A stretch of 49,538 nucleotides of DNA from Roseovarius sp. (GTDB lineage Bacteria > Pseudomonadota > Alphaproteobacteria > Rhodobacterales > Rhodobacteraceae): NCBI RefSeq assembly GCF_018066915.1, contig NZ_JAGPVV010000356.1:1-49538 (forward strand). Reading direction: 5' to 3'. This document shows, in pieces, positions 16,982 to 26,996 of the stretch (position 1 is its first letter; every line of letters starts with the position of its first letter). The notes beneath the pieces were generated by a model, which saw only the letters and a list, made by a program, of their open reading frames with translations, was not told the DNA's origin and did no database searches. The position numbers and the translations under genes were made by a program.

Positions 16982-17956
16982 TCAGTTGGACGCGATCTTC
17001 AGGTCATTGAACAGGTTTTTCAACACAAGAAAGTCGCCAACCCCGTCGCAATCTGGCATTGCCAGCACGATATCCTGCACATCGAGCCCATTCGCTCCGA
17101 TTGCGATGGATTGCGCCTCGAGATCGCGACCGCAATTGGTGTCTGTCACCTCGGCCTCGACCTGCAAATTCACTTCGCCGCTCTGCGCTGCTGCACCGGT
17201 GGGAAATGTATAGACCTCGGCCCGCAGCGCGTGATCCATATCCGGCTCGCCCAGAGAGGTCAGGAACCCGCCCTCGCCCTTGAGTGCGCGTGTCATGTCC
17301 TGACTGGCCCCGGCCCAGACATGCCCGGACCCGCCAAAATCAGCGCCATATTCGAGCGCATGCACATGCAGCGCAGCACCCCCCCGCCATTGCACGACAA
17401 AGCGGTCATAGAGCGCCAGCGTGTCCACGGTCGCGGTGGCAATGGCCCCTTGACCATCCTCAAAGGCTGCAATGAACACTGCCGCTTCGGTCAGCGCGGG
17501 CACGCTCAGCGTGCTCTCGCCTTGATCGCCGGTCACCGCGGTGAACATCATGCCGTTGTGATGCAGCGTAAATCCGGTGTTGGGCTGGCAGGGCGCGCTC
17601 AGCTTCACTTCGACCATGGCGGCGGCCATTGGGCGTGCCTCCATGACGTAGTCACAGGTGAAACTTGGTGCTGCCTCTTCCTCGGGCATCGAGTCGGTCA
17701 GGGGCACATCTTTGGCAACGGCCAGTGTCACGGGGGCTGCGGGCAGGGGCACAGGCTCTGGCGCAGTCATCGGCGGTACCGCCTCGGCCGAGGTGAGCTC
17801 GATCTGGGTGATCTCGACCGGCGTCTCAAGAGCCGGGGTAGGGACCAATCCTGCAGTTTGAACGGGGCTCTGTGCCCCGGCCTGCATGAAATAGCCTATC
17901 CCCAATGCACAGGCGAGCGTGCCGCCTGCGGTGATGTAACGTCTGGCCTTGGACAT
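16982..17956 (-). CDS. Uncharacterised exported/anchored protein downstream of secA
   Basis: 324 aa that I do not recognise functionally. A hydrophobic N-terminal segment (about 8-28, ITAGGTLACALGIGYFM) could be a signal peptide or anchor. A Pro/Glu/Ala/Val-rich linker (about 36-97) leads to a compact domain with spaced cysteines (FTCDYVMEARP, APCQPNTGF, TNCGRDLEAQ, MPDCDGVGDF), which could form disulfides in the periplasm. I recall roseobacter homologues labelled 'translocase', which may only reflect the secA neighbourhood. It starts 95 bp after the secA stop, and the PBP-OmpA gene begins 25 bp after its own stop. Confidence 0.8.
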   Translation of the reverse strand: MSKARRYITAGGTLACALGIGYFMQAGAQSPVQTAGLVPTPALETPVEITQIELTSAEAVPPMTAPEPVPLPAAPVTLAVAKDVPLTDSMPEEEAAPSFTCDYVMEARPMAAAMVEVKLSAPCQPNTGFTLHHNGMMFTAVTGDQGESTLSVPALTEAAVFIAAFEDGQGAIATATVDTLALYDRFVVQWRGGAALHVHALEYGADFGGSGHVWAGASQDMTRALKGEGGFLTSLGEPDMDHALRAEVYTFPTGAAAQSGEVNLQVEAEVTDTNCGRDLEAQSIAIGANGLDVQDIVLAMPDCDGVGDFLVLKNLFNDLKIASN

Positions 17957-18001
17957 ATCACTCTCCCTGACACATCAATTGTCACGGGGAAGCTACTGTT
18001 C

Positions 18002-18023
18002 AAAAATGGCCGCCGTATGGCGG
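18002..18023 (-). terminator. Weak intrinsic terminator after secA
   Basis: On the minus strand a CCGCC-ATAC-GGCGG hairpin (18010-18023) is followed by CCA and five T residues (18002-18006). The short stem and offset T-run suggest partial termination, allowing some read-through into the next two genes. Confidence 0.5.
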
Positions 18024-18051
18024 GGAATGGGTGTCAATCGGGCGGGCGACC

Positions 18052-20748
18052 TTAGGCCAGCCGCCCGTGACAATGCTTGAACTTCTTGCCAGATCCACAA
18101 GGACAAGGATCGTTGCGGCCCGGATTGCCCCATGTTGCGGGATCATTTTCATCAAAGCCGGGGGCTACGTTCTCACTCACCTGCGGTGGTTCACCCGTAT
18201 CGGCCGCCGCCATCATCGCCGCGCGCTGCGCCGCCATTTCCTGCATGAGCTGCTGCTGTTCGGCCTCGCTCATGGGGCGGATCTGCGCCAGTTTCTGCGT
18301 GACATCCATGCGCAGGCTGTCGAGCATGTTCTCGAAGAGCTGGAACGCCTCGTTCTTGTATTCGTTCAGAGGATCGCGCTGTGCATAGCCACGGAAGCCG
18401 ACGACGCTGCGCAGATGCTCGAGCGTCAGCAGATGTTCGCGCCACTTGCCGTCGATCGTCTGCAAGAGAATCTGCTTCTCGATCATCCGCATGGTATCGG
18501 GGCCAAACTGCGCTGCCTTGGCCGCCATCATCTCATCGGCGGCCTTGTCCAGACGTTCAACGATCTCTTCATCGTCGACCCCTTCTTCGGCGGCCCAGTC
18601 GATCACTGGCAGGTCCATGTTCAGTTTTTCGATCACCGCCGCGTAGAGGCCTTGGGTATCCCATTGGTCGGCGTAGGTCTTGGGCGGCATGTATTGATCG
18701 ACGAGATCGTCGATCACCTCGCCGCGCATGTCCTTGACGATGTCGCTCAGATCCTCGGCGCGCATGATGTCGAGGCGCTGCTTGAAGATCACCTTGCGCT
18801 GCTCGTTCATCACATCGTCGAATTTCAGCAACTGCTTGCGAATGTCGAAATTGCGCCCTTCGACCTTGGCCTGTGCGCGCTCTAGGGATTTGTTGACCCA
18901 AGGATGAATGATCGCTTCGCCCTCTTTCATGCCGAGCGTCGCCAACACCTTTTCCAGCCGCTCTGAGCCGAAAATGCGCATCAGATCGTCCTCAAGGCTG
19001 AGGAAAAAAGCCGATTTGCCCGGATCGCCCTGACGGCCAGAACGACCGCGTAGCTGATTGTCGATCCGGCGGCTCTCGTGCCGCTCGGTGGCAAGGACAA
19101 AGAGCCCGCCAGCGGCCTTTACCGCCTCTTCATCAGCGGTATGTTCGGATTCGATCCGCTTGCGGATATCCTCGGGGTCGGCCTCGGGATCGGCGGCGAT
19201 GGCCTCCATGATCTTGAATTCGACGTTGCCGCCCAGCTTGATGTCGGTGCCGCGTCCGGCCATGTTGGTGGCAATCGTGACCGCCCCCAGCTTGCCGGCA
19301 TCGGCGACGATCTGCGCCTCTTTCTCGTGCTGGCGGGCGTTGAGCACGTTATGCTCGATCCCGGCCTCGGTCAGCAACTTGCTCAGCATCTCGGATTTCT
19401 CGATGGAGGTGGTGCCCACCAGTGTCGGCTGGCCTTTTTCATGGGCCGTGCGAATGGCCGCGACGATGGCCTCGAATTTCTCGCGGGCGGTGCGATAGAC
19501 GGCATCATCCTTGTCGATCCGCGCGATGGGGCGGTTGGTTGGAACTTCGACCACGCCCAGACCATAGATTTCGCCAAATTCCTCGGCTTCGGTCAGGGCG
19601 GTGCCGGTCATGCCCGAGAGCCTGTCATAGAGGCGGAAGTAATTCTGAAAGGTGACAGAGGCGAGGGTGACATTCTCGGGCTGGATGGTGCACCCCTCTT
19701 TGGCCTCGATTGCCTGATGCAGCCCGTCCGACAGGCGCCGCCCGGCCATCATCCGACCGGTGAATTCGTCGATCAGAACGACATCACCACCGCGCACGAT
19801 GTAATCCTTGTCCTTCTGGAACAGTTTGTGCGCGCGCAGACCCTGATTGACGTGATGCACGATGGTCGTGCTTTCGGGATCATAGAGCGATTGCCCCTCG
19901 GGCAGAATGCCGCGCACGCTGAGCAGGTTTTCGAGATACTCGTTCCCTTCTTCGGTAAAGGTGACGTTGCGAGTCTTTTCGTCCAACTTGTAGTGGTCGT
20001 CCTGTAATTCGGGAATCAGGGCGTTGATCGTCTGATAGAGACTGCTGCGGTCCTGACTGGGCCCCGAGATGATCAAGGGCGTGCGTGCCTCGTCGATCAG
20101 GATGCTGTCCACCTCGTCGACCACGGCGAAATTGTGCCCGCGCTGGTTCATATCCTCAAGCGAGGATTTCATGTTGTCGCGCAAGTAGTCAAAGCCGAGT
20201 TCGTTATTGGTGGCATAGGTCACGTCAGCGGCATAGGCCGCCTTTTTCTCGGACTCGGGCTGTTGGGGATAGACCACACCGGTTCTCATGCCGAGCGCAG
20301 CAAAGACCTTGCCCATCCATTCGGCGTCACGCTTGGCGAGGTAATCGTTGACGGTAACGATATGAACGCCCTTGCCCGAGAGGGCGTTGAGATAGGCGGG
20401 AAAGGTTGCGACCAGCGTCTTGCCCTCACCGGTCTTCATCTCGGCGATATTGCCCTGATGCAGGAAAATCCCACCCATGAGCTGCACGTCAAAGGCGCGC
20501 AGGCCCAAGGCCCGGCGCGCGCCCTCACGGCAATTGGCAAAGGCTTCGGGCAGGAGGGCATCGAGGCTCTCGCCTCCGGCGATCCGAGCCCGGAACTCAT
20601 TGGTCTTCTCTATCAGCGCTTGATCGCTCAGGCCTTGATATTCGGGTTCCAGCGCGTTGATCTTTGCGATCAGCGGGCGTGTCGCCTTGATCTTGCGGTC
20701 ATTCGGGGTGCCGAAGATCTTTTTGGCGACCGTTCCAATACCCAACAT
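18052..20748 (-). CDS. secA: Preprotein translocase ATPase SecA
   Basis: 898 aa, the full proteobacterial length. SecA drives unfolded preproteins through SecYEG. The Walker A motif is MKTGEGKTL (K110), and the DEAD-type Walker B region is [15 protein letters not shown]. The second motor domain includes [14 protein letters not shown] and [13 protein letters not shown]. The C-terminal zinc-binding tail, [16 protein letters not shown], has C882, C884, C893 and H894, which bind SecB or the ribosome. Two exported orphan genes follow on the same strand, and a parvulin foldase gene is divergent, so the locus concerns secretion and periplasmic folding. Confidence 0.99.
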   Translation of the reverse strand: MLGIGTVAKKIFGTPNDRKIKATRPLIAKINALEPEYQGLSDQALIEKTNEFRARIAGGESLDALLPEAFANCREGARRALGLRAFDVQLMGGIFLHQGNIAEMKTGEGKTLVATFPAYLNALSGKGVHIVTVNDYLAKRDAEWMGKVFAALGMRTGVVYPQQPESEKKAAYAADVTYATNNELGFDYLRDNMKSSLEDMNQRGHNFAVVDEVDSILIDEARTPLIISGPSQDRSSLYQTINALIPELQDDHYKLDEKTRNVTFTEEGNEYLENLLSVRGILPEGQSLYDPESTTIVHHVNQGLRAHKLFQKDKDYIVRGGDVVLIDEFTGRMMAGRRLSDGLHQAIEAKEGCTIQPENVTLASVTFQNYFRLYDRLSGMTGTALTEAEEFGEIYGLGVVEVPTNRPIARIDKDDAVYRTAREKFEAIVAAIRTAHEKGQPTLVGTTSIEKSEMLSKLLTEAGIEHNVLNARQHEKEAQIVADAGKLGAVTIATNMAGRGTDIKLGGNVEFKIMEAIAADPEADPEDIRKRIESEHTADEEAVKAAGGLFVLATERHESRRIDNQLRGRSGRQGDPGKSAFFLSLEDDLMRIFGSERLEKVLATLGMKEGEAIIHPWVNKSLERAQAKVEGRNFDIRKQLLKFDDVMNEQRKVIFKQRLDIMRAEDLSDIVKDMRGEVIDDLVDQYMPPKTYADQWDTQGLYAAVIEKLNMDLPVIDWAAEEGVDDEEIVERLDKAADEMMAAKAAQFGPDTMRMIEKQILLQTIDGKWREHLLTLEHLRSVVGFRGYAQRDPLNEYKNEAFQLFENMLDSLRMDVTQKLAQIRPMSEAEQQQLMQEMAAQRAAMMAAADTGEPPQVSENVAPGFDENDPATWGNPGRNDPCPCGSGKKFKHCHGRLA

Positions 20749-20939
20749 GTTTTATCCGTTCCGGTGTTTTGCCTATCCGTGGCAGGCAACCGCTTGCCCC
20801 TCTTGTCGCGTCACCCTAAAACGGGGCGCAAGACGGCGGTTCTGCCTTGGTCTCAAGGCGATGTAAGGGCCAGCCGGTTGAGTGTCAACGCTGCGCACCC
20901 GCGCACCCCGCTCTGCGGGCCCCACCAAAGGATGATTTC

Positions 20940-21791
20940 ATGTTTCGCCCCCTGCTTTCGACCGCAGCCCTTGTGACCGGGCTTGCCCTTGGCGCGCAGG
21001 CCCTCGCACAGGACACCCCGAGTGCCGAAACGGTGATGGCCACCGTGGGCGGCACCGACATCACTCTTGGGCATATGTTGGCGGTGCGCGCGGCCTTGCC
21101 CGCGCAATATGATCAGGTGCCCCCCGAGGTGCTCTTCAAAGGCGTACTCGATCAACTCATCCAGCAGGAATTGCTGAGCCAGGCGCATGAGGGCGAGATG
21201 TCGCGTGCCGCAGCGCTGCAACTCGAGAATGAGCGCCGTGCCGTTCTGGCCGCCGATGTGGCTGAGGGCGTGGTCAACGCCGACCTGACCGAAGAGCGGC
21301 TACAAGCCGCCTATGAGGCGCAATATGCTGGGGCCGAGGAAGAGACCGAGTACAAGGCCGCACATATTCTGGTCGAGACAGAGGAAGCGGCGCAAAAGCT
21401 GGTTTCCGAGTTGGAAGGCGGGGCGAATTTCGCAGCGCTTGCGCAGGAACATTCCATCGGTCCCTCTGGCCCGTCAGGTGGTGATCTGGGTTGGTTCGGC
21501 GATGGCGTGATGGTGCCTGAATTCTTTGCAGCGGTGTCAGCGCTAGAGGTCGGGACCGTTTCAGCACCGGTGCAGACGCAGTTCGGCTGGCATGTGATCA
21601 AGCTCGAGGAAACACGCGTCAAGGAGCGCCCGACGCTGGACGCCGTGCGCGAAGACTTGACCAACACCCTGCGCCAAGAGGCCTTTGACGCCTATATCGC
21701 AGCGCGCGAGGCCGCAACCGACGTGACCCGCACCGATACGACTGCGATGGACCCTGCTGTCATCAACCAAACCGACCTGCTGGAGAACTGA
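20940..21791 (+). CDS. Periplasmic parvulin-type peptidyl-prolyl isomerase (PpiC/PrsA-like)
   Basis: 283 aa. The signal peptide MFRPLLSTAALVTGLALGAQ is followed by a cleavage site near ALAQ. An N-terminal SurA-like chaperone region (about 30-130) precedes a parvulin domain (about 135-225) marked by AAHILVETEEAAQKL, SIGPSGPSGGDLGWFGDG and FGWHVIKLEE. It isomerises proline bonds in exported proteins. The start is the ATG at 20940, next to the signal peptide; a longer frame from 20847 has no export signal. It is divergent from secA and 3 bp upstream of argJ. Confidence 0.95.
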   Translation: MFRPLLSTAALVTGLALGAQALAQDTPSAETVMATVGGTDITLGHMLAVRAALPAQYDQVPPEVLFKGVLDQLIQQELLSQAHEGEMSRAAALQLENERRAVLAADVAEGVVNADLTEERLQAAYEAQYAGAEEETEYKAAHILVETEEAAQKLVSELEGGANFAALAQEHSIGPSGPSGGDLGWFGDGVMVPEFFAAVSALEVGTVSAPVQTQFGWHVIKLEETRVKERPTLDAVREDLTNTLRQEAFDAYIAAREAATDVTRTDTTAMDPAVINQTDLLEN

Positions 21792-21794
21792 GCC

Positions 21795-23024
21795 ATGGGT
21801 GCCAAACCGCCGCTTTCCCCGCTTGCCCCGGCGGGCTTTCCCAAGTTGCCCGTGATCGGTGGCGTGAGCTTTGCCACGACAGAGGCAGGCGTTCGGTACA
21901 AGAACCGCACCGATGTGCTCTTGGTCAGCCTTGCACCCGGTACTGCGATCGCCGGGGCCTTTACCCGATCTGCCACGCGTTCCGCGGCGGTGCTGGATTG
22001 TCAGGACAAGATCGGCGGCGATCCGGCACACGGCGCAGCTATCGTGGTCAACTCGGGCAATGCCAATGCCTTTACAGGGCGACGCGGGGCCGATTCTGTG
22101 CAGGCCGTCACCGAGGCCGCGGCCAAGACTCTGGATATTCCGGCAAGCCGCGTGTTTTCCTCTTCGACCGGCGTGATCGGCGAGCCCTTGCCGCATGAGC
22201 GGATCATCGACAAACTGGGGGAACTGGCATCGGCCCTCTCCCCCCACGCGATAGAGACTGCCGCCCGCGCCATCATGACCACAGACACCTTTCCAAAAGG
22301 CGCCTCTGAGGTGGTGATGATCGACGGGCAGGCCGTGCATATCGCAGGCATCGCCAAAGGCTCTGGCATGATCGCGCCCGATATGGCGACGATGCTGGTC
22401 TATATCTTTACCGATGCTGCGATGGATCAAGAGATCCTCCAGGACATGGTCAGTGCACTGAACCGCAAGACCTTCAATTGCATCACCGTGGATAGTGACA
22501 CCTCTACCTCTGACACGCTTCTGGTCGCCGCCACCGGCGCCTCTGGCATTCGCGTGACCGAGAACAACATGGGCTTTATGGAGGCGCTGCGCCGCGTCAT
22601 GCTCGATCTGGCGCATCAGGTGGTGCGCGATGGCGAAGGGGCGACGAAGTTTGTTGAAATCTCCGTCACCGGTGCCGCCTCGGATGCCGAGGCACATATC
22701 CATGCCAAGGCCATCGCCAATTCGCCACTGATCAAGACCGCCATCGCGGGTGAAGACCCCAATTGGGGGCGTGTTGTCATGGCGATCGGCAAATCCGGAG
22801 CGCGGGCGGACCGCGATCTGCTCGCGATCTGGTTTGGCGATATGCAGGTGGCCAAGGACGGCTTTGTCAGCCCGAGCTATGACGAGGCCACTGCCGCCGC
22901 CTATATGAAGCGCCAAGAGATTGTCATTCATGTCGATCTCGGTCTTGGGGGGGGCACGGCCCGCGTCTGGACCTGCGATCTGACCCACGGTTATATCGAC
23001 ATCAACGCGGATTACCGCTCGTGA
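21795..23024 (+). CDS. argJ: Bifunctional ornithine acetyltransferase/N-acetylglutamate synthase ArgJ
   Basis: 409 aa. ArgJ moves the acetyl group from N-acetylornithine to glutamate, recycling it in arginine synthesis; some versions also use acetyl-CoA. The autoproteolysis motif MATMLVYIFTDAA places the new N-terminal nucleophile at T199, splitting the precursor into alpha and beta chains. The GKSGARADRD and CDLTHGYIDINADYRS ends are typical. It starts 3 bp after the foldase gene and overlaps mutT by 4 bp (GTGA), so the three are one transcription unit. Confidence 0.98.
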   Translation: MGAKPPLSPLAPAGFPKLPVIGGVSFATTEAGVRYKNRTDVLLVSLAPGTAIAGAFTRSATRSAAVLDCQDKIGGDPAHGAAIVVNSGNANAFTGRRGADSVQAVTEAAAKTLDIPASRVFSSSTGVIGEPLPHERIIDKLGELASALSPHAIETAARAIMTTDTFPKGASEVVMIDGQAVHIAGIAKGSGMIAPDMATMLVYIFTDAAMDQEILQDMVSALNRKTFNCITVDSDTSTSDTLLVAATGASGIRVTENNMGFMEALRRVMLDLAHQVVRDGEGATKFVEISVTGAASDAEAHIHAKAIANSPLIKTAIAGEDPNWGRVVMAIGKSGARADRDLLAIWFGDMQVAKDGFVSPSYDEATAAAYMKRQEIVIHVDLGLGGGTARVWTCDLTHGYIDINADYRS

Positions 23025-23419
23025 AAACCGTTCTGGTTTCGGCGGTCGCCCTCATTGACGTGGACGGCCGTATTCTATTGACCCAGAGGCCGGAGGGTAA
23101 ATCCATGGCCGGTCTCTGGGAATTTCCCGGCGGCAAGGTCGAGTCGGGCGAGACCCCCGAAGTGGCGTTGATCCGCGAACTTCAAGAGGAGTTGGGCATC
23201 AACACCTGGGCCAGTTGTCTGGCCCCCCTGACCTTTGCCAGCCATTCCTACCCTGAATTTCACCTGCTCATGCCTCTCTTTGCCTGTCGCAAATGGGAAG
23301 GGATCGTGCAAGGACGCGAGGGGCAAGCGCTCAAATGGGTGCGCGCCGCAGACTTACGGTCCTACCCCATGCCGCCTGCTGATATTCCCTTGATTCCCAT
23401 TCTGCGCGACTGGCTCTGA
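23021..23419 (+). CDS. mutT: 8-oxo-dGTP diphosphatase MutT (Nudix)
   Basis: 132 aa. It hydrolyses oxidised guanine nucleotides before they are built into DNA. The Nudix box GGKVESGETPEVALIRELQE continues with ELGI (residues 37-60), and the KSMAGLWEFPGGK lead-in is characteristic of MutT. The GTG start at 23021 overlaps the argJ stop. It is last in the foldase-argJ-mutT unit. Confidence 0.95.
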   Translation: MKTVLVSAVALIDVDGRILLTQRPEGKSMAGLWEFPGGKVESGETPEVALIRELQEELGINTWASCLAPLTFASHSYPEFHLLMPLFACRKWEGIVQGREGQALKWVRAADLRSYPMPPADIPLIPILRDWL

Positions 23420-23604
23420 TACCGATTCGCATCGAAATTGCGTGATGCAGAAATTGCTGCGTCAAGCTTTTTCGATGATGGCGACTTAGAAAATCGGTCT
23501 TTCGAAATAAAATGCACCGATCGTGAAAATGTTAGTTTCTTTTTAACCAGTTTCGGAAATACTGAATCAACTTTCACGGTTTTGTCACATTCGGGGGGAA
23601 TGAC

Positions 23605-23742
23605 ATGCTGCGCACCGTTCAATTGGGGTCTTGTGTTTCAATTCAGGGAATCTTCGTTCGGCTTCTCAGCAATGGCTTGATGCAGGTCCGGGTCGGAAAT
23701 CGCCTCTACTCGGGTCGCCCAGTCGAAACGCGCACCGCCTGA
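23605..23742 (+). CDS. Conserved-looking 45-aa small protein
   Basis: A small ORF beginning MLRTVQLGSCVSIQGIFVRL and ending RLYSGRPVETRTA. The ATG at 23605 has GGGGGGAA 6-13 bp upstream. Alternating hydrophobic residues and glycines (VSIQGIFVRLL, LMQVRVGNRLYSG) suggest a small beta-barrel or SH3-like fold. The codons look like the organism's own in this frame, while the 80-aa frame that overlaps it does not look coding. A terminator 46 bp downstream fits a single-gene transcript. I do not know its function. Confidence 0.6.
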   Translation: MLRTVQLGSCVSIQGIFVRLLSNGLMQVRVGNRLYSGRPVETRTA

Positions 23743-23787
23743 TCGAGATTCGATAGGTCTTTCGCAGTTTTCAAAGGTATCAAAAGC

Positions 23788-23824
23788 AAAAGGGGCCGCC
23801 CTCTGGGGCAGCCCCTTTGTTTTT
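23788..23824. terminator. Bidirectional terminator between the small ORF and infB
   Basis: AAAGGGGC (23789-23796), a C/A mismatch, GCCC (23798-23801), loop TCTG, GGGC (23806-23809), GCCCCTTT (23811-23818), then GTTTTT on the plus strand. The minus strand reads out into TTTTGCTTTTG. It therefore probably serves both the plus-strand small ORF and the minus-strand rimP-infB operon. Confidence 0.9.
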
Positions 23825-23838
23825 CCACGCCTTATGGA

Positions 23839-26343
23839 TCAGGCCAGTGTGCGCACCACTTCTTCGCGCTCGAAAATCTCGATCACATCATCGGGGCGGA
23901 TGTCATCGTAATTCTCGAAGGCCATACCGCATTCCTGCCCGGACTGGACCTCGTTGACATCATCCTTGAACCGCTTGAGCGTCTTGAGTGTGCCCTCATG
24001 GACCACCACATCATCGCGCAAGAGACGCACACCGGAAGATCTCCGTGCTACGCCCTCTGTCACCAGACAGCCCGCCACACGACCAATGCCCGTAACCTTG
24101 AACACTTCCTTGATCTTGGCATAACCGATGAACTTTTCACGGATTTCATTGCCCAAGAGACCGCTCGCCGCCGCCTTCACATCGTCGACCAGATCGTAGA
24201 TCACCGAATAATACCGGATCTCCACACCTTTCTGGTTGGCGGTGTTGCGTGCGGGCGCATTGGCGCGGACGTTAAACCCGAACACCGGCGCACCGGACGC
24301 TTCGGCCAAGCCGATGTCGGATTCGGTGATCGCACCCACACCGGAATGGAGCACGCGCACGCGCACCTCGGAGTTGCCGATCTTTTCCATCGCCTGAACG
24401 ATGGCCTCGGCCGAACCCTGCACATCCGCCTTGACGACGATTGGCAGTTCCTTGACGTTCTCGTCTTCCTTGGCCTTGGCCAAAAGCTGTTCGAGCGTGG
24501 TGCCGGCACCGACGGCCGCGCGCTTTTCCTTGGAGGCATTGGCGCGGTATTCGGCAATCTCGCGCGCTTGCGCTTCGGTCTCGACGACGTTCAGCACATC
24601 GCCCGCCTCGGGGGTGCCGTTGAGGCCTAGGACCTCGACCGGCACAGAGGGGCCAGCTTCTTTGATGCGCTCGCCGCGATCATTGATCAACGCGCGCACG
24701 CGACCATATTGCTCGCCCACGACAAAGACGTCGCCCTGACGCAGTGTGCCCTTCTTGACCAGCACGGTCGCGACCGGACCGCGGCCCACGTCAAGTTGTG
24801 CTTCGATCACGGCACCTTCGGCGGCACGGTTCGGATTGGCCTTGAGTTCGAGAATCTCAGCCTGAAGCGCGATGGCCTCGAGCAATTCGTCCAGACCCTG
24901 CCCGGTGACGGCCGACACTTCGACATCCTGCACGTCGCCCGACATCTGCTCGACGATCACTTCGTGTTGCAAGAGATCGGTGCGCACCTTCTGCGGATTG
25001 GCCTCGTATTTGTCGATCTTGTTGATCGCCACGATCATCGGGACCTTGGCCGCCTTGGCGTGATTGATGGCCTCGATGGTTTGCGGCATGACCGCGTCAT
25101 CGGCAGCGACGACCAGAACCACGATATCCGTCACCTGCGCGCCACGGGCTCGCATGCTGGTAAAGGCCGCGTGGCCGGGTGTGTCGAGGAAGGTCAGCAT
25201 CGCGCCACTGTCGGTCTTGACCTGATAGGCACCGATATGCTGCGTGATGCCCCCGGCCTCGCCGGCGACAACCTTGGCGTCGCGGATCGCATCCAGAAGC
25301 GAAGTCTTGCCGTGGTCGACATGGCCCATGATCGTGATCACGGGTGGACGCGGTGTGAGGTCTTCGGGCTTGTCCTGAATGGTATCAATCACATCCTCGA
25401 CGTCCGAGTCGCTGACGCGCACCACACGGTGTCCGAATTCCTCGATGATGAGTTCGGCGGTGTCGGCATCAATCGACTGGTTCTGCGTGACCATCATGCC
25501 GCTTTGCATCAGCGCCTTGACCACGTCACCGACGCGCTCGGCCATCCGGTTGGCAAGCTCGGAGACGACGATGGTCTCTGGCAATTGCACATCACGCACG
25601 ATCTTTTCGCGTTCCTGCAGGCCACCCATCGCCTTTTGACGGGCGCGTTCCTGCTTGCGCTTCATCGCGGCCATGGATTTCGGGCGACCGCCCTCGCCCC
25701 CGGCAAGCGCCTGGTTGAGCGTAAGTTTACCCGAGCGGCGGGCATCATCCGTGCCACGCGCCTTGCCCCGGCGGGTTTGCTGATCGTCTTCTTCGCGCTT
25801 GCGCGCGACAGGAGCAACCTTGGAGGCGGGTGCCCGCGACGGAGCCGCCACAGGGGCTGCGTCCGGCTCTGCCGCAGATGCCGCCGCCTTGAGCGCGGCC
25901 TGTTCGGTGGCGCGCTTCTGGCGCTCTTCTTCTTCCACCTTGGCGCGGGCCTTTTCCTCGGCTTCGCGCTGTTCGCGTTCCTTGGCCTCGGCTTCTTCGC
26001 GGCGGCGGTTGCGCTCTTCTTCGCGTGCCTTTTCATCCGCCTCGCGTTGGGCGGCGTCATCGGCTTCGCGCGCTCTGGCTGCGGCGAGCGCCTTCATCCG
26101 GCGCTCCAGCTCTGCATCAGAGATCCCTGCCGGACGCTTGGACGCGCTGGTAATACCCGAAGACGTTGCGGACCCCGCAGCGCCGGTCGCAGCCGCCGCA
26201 GGCTTGGGCACGACGACGCGCTTGCGCTTGGTTTCCACCACGACGTTCTTGGTTCGGCCATGGCTAAAGCTCTGCTTCACGTTCCCCGGCCGGGAACCTG
26301 CGCCACGCACCCCCAAAGGTTTCTTTCCGTCGTTGTCGCTCAT
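23839..26343 (-). CDS. infB: Translation initiation factor IF-2
   Basis: 834 aa. IF-2 is the GTPase that places fMet-tRNA on the 30S subunit and promotes subunit joining. A basic, low-complexity N-terminus (1-75) leads into a long charged coiled coil (about 75-155), then the IF2-associated domain. The G domain contains G1 GHVDHGKTS (340-348), G3 DTPGHAAF and G4 [10 protein letters not shown]. The C-terminal domains bind fMet-tRNA and end [11 protein letters not shown]. It is the last gene of the rimP-nusA-ylxR-infB operon; ylxR ends 6 bp upstream, and the bidirectional terminator is 15 bp beyond the stop. Confidence 0.99.
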   Translation of the reverse strand: MSDNDGKKPLGVRGAGSRPGNVKQSFSHGRTKNVVVETKRKRVVVPKPAAAATGAAGSATSSGITSASKRPAGISDAELERRMKALAAARAREADDAAQREADEKAREEERNRRREEAEAKEREQREAEEKARAKVEEEERQKRATEQAALKAAASAAEPDAAPVAAPSRAPASKVAPVARKREEDDQQTRRGKARGTDDARRSGKLTLNQALAGGEGGRPKSMAAMKRKQERARQKAMGGLQEREKIVRDVQLPETIVVSELANRMAERVGDVVKALMQSGMMVTQNQSIDADTAELIIEEFGHRVVRVSDSDVEDVIDTIQDKPEDLTPRPPVITIMGHVDHGKTSLLDAIRDAKVVAGEAGGITQHIGAYQVKTDSGAMLTFLDTPGHAAFTSMRARGAQVTDIVVLVVAADDAVMPQTIEAINHAKAAKVPMIVAINKIDKYEANPQKVRTDLLQHEVIVEQMSGDVQDVEVSAVTGQGLDELLEAIALQAEILELKANPNRAAEGAVIEAQLDVGRGPVATVLVKKGTLRQGDVFVVGEQYGRVRALINDRGERIKEAGPSVPVEVLGLNGTPEAGDVLNVVETEAQAREIAEYRANASKEKRAAVGAGTTLEQLLAKAKEDENVKELPIVVKADVQGSAEAIVQAMEKIGNSEVRVRVLHSGVGAITESDIGLAEASGAPVFGFNVRANAPARNTANQKGVEIRYYSVIYDLVDDVKAAASGLLGNEIREKFIGYAKIKEVFKVTGIGRVAGCLVTEGVARRSSGVRLLRDDVVVHEGTLKTLKRFKDDVNEVQSGQECGMAFENYDDIRPDDVIEIFEREEVVRTLA

Positions 26344-26349
26344 AGTCTT

Positions 26350-26973
26350 CTACTTTCCTTTCCGGCGCGCTGTCTCGCCGTCCGAGACGCGCAGACCTTT
26401 CAGTCTTGCCGCCTCCTCTACAACACGTTGCAACAAACCTCCAGCACCCAGTGCCGCGTGGATTGTGGTTTGTCGGCCAAAGGCCTGGCCCAACTCGTCT
26501 GCCGTAAGCCAGCCAATGAAAGAGCCGCCATGAGGCGTGCTCAGCTTGGATTTTCCGCGCTCAGAGCCATCGCTGGCCTGAATGAGGACACGCGCATCTT
26601 CGCGCATGAGCATGTCCTTGACCTTTTCATATCCCGACACGGCACGCCCCCCCTTGCGGGCGAGGCTGATAAGGTCGATCACCCGCCGCGCCAAGAGGGC
26701 CTCGACCTGATCGACCAGACCCTCGGGCACCTGAACAGGTTGCTTGGCCGCGCGGGCAAAGAGGCCCTTGGTCGCGGCCTTTTCGAGGGCGGCACGATCC
26801 GCCGCGACCCAGATACCACGCCCCGGCAGCTTTTCCGCGAGGTCCGGGGCAATCTGCCCTTCGGGACCGATCACAAAGCGGATCAGCCCATGCTTGGGCT
26901 GCACCTCACCCGTGGCGATGCATTTACGCTCCGGACCGTCGCTCCGGTCTTTGGGTTCACCACCGCGCCCCAT
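26350..26973 (-). CDS. YlxR-domain RNA-binding protein fused to an L7Ae-like domain
   Basis: 207 aa. The N-terminal YlxR (DUF448) domain has the signature ERKCIATGEVQPKHGLIRFV and GRGIWVAADRAALEKA. The C-terminal part (about 95-200), with LISLARKGGRAVSGYEKVKD and DARVLIQASDGSERG, resembles the ribosomal L7Ae/L30e fold. In Firmicutes the two domains are separate genes (ylxR, ylxQ) in the same place between nusA and infB; here they are fused, as in other alphaproteobacteria. The ATG at 26973 has GGAG 7 bp upstream; a TTG at 26985 is less likely. Firmicute YlxR has been linked to RNase P. Confidence 0.92.
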   Translation of the reverse strand: MGRGGEPKDRSDGPERKCIATGEVQPKHGLIRFVIGPEGQIAPDLAEKLPGRGIWVAADRAALEKAATKGLFARAAKQPVQVPEGLVDQVEALLARRVIDLISLARKGGRAVSGYEKVKDMLMREDARVLIQASDGSERGKSKLSTPHGGSFIGWLTADELGQAFGRQTTIHAALGAGGLLQRVVEEAARLKGLRVSDGETARRKGK

Positions 26974-26996
26974 GATGTTCTCCAAGGCCTGAGCGA

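Noticed and set aside
23438-23680. 80-aa frame in the mutT-infB gap
   Set aside because: No ribosome site, composition unlike the other genes, and it overlaps the better-supported 45-aa ORF at 23605-23742 in another frame.
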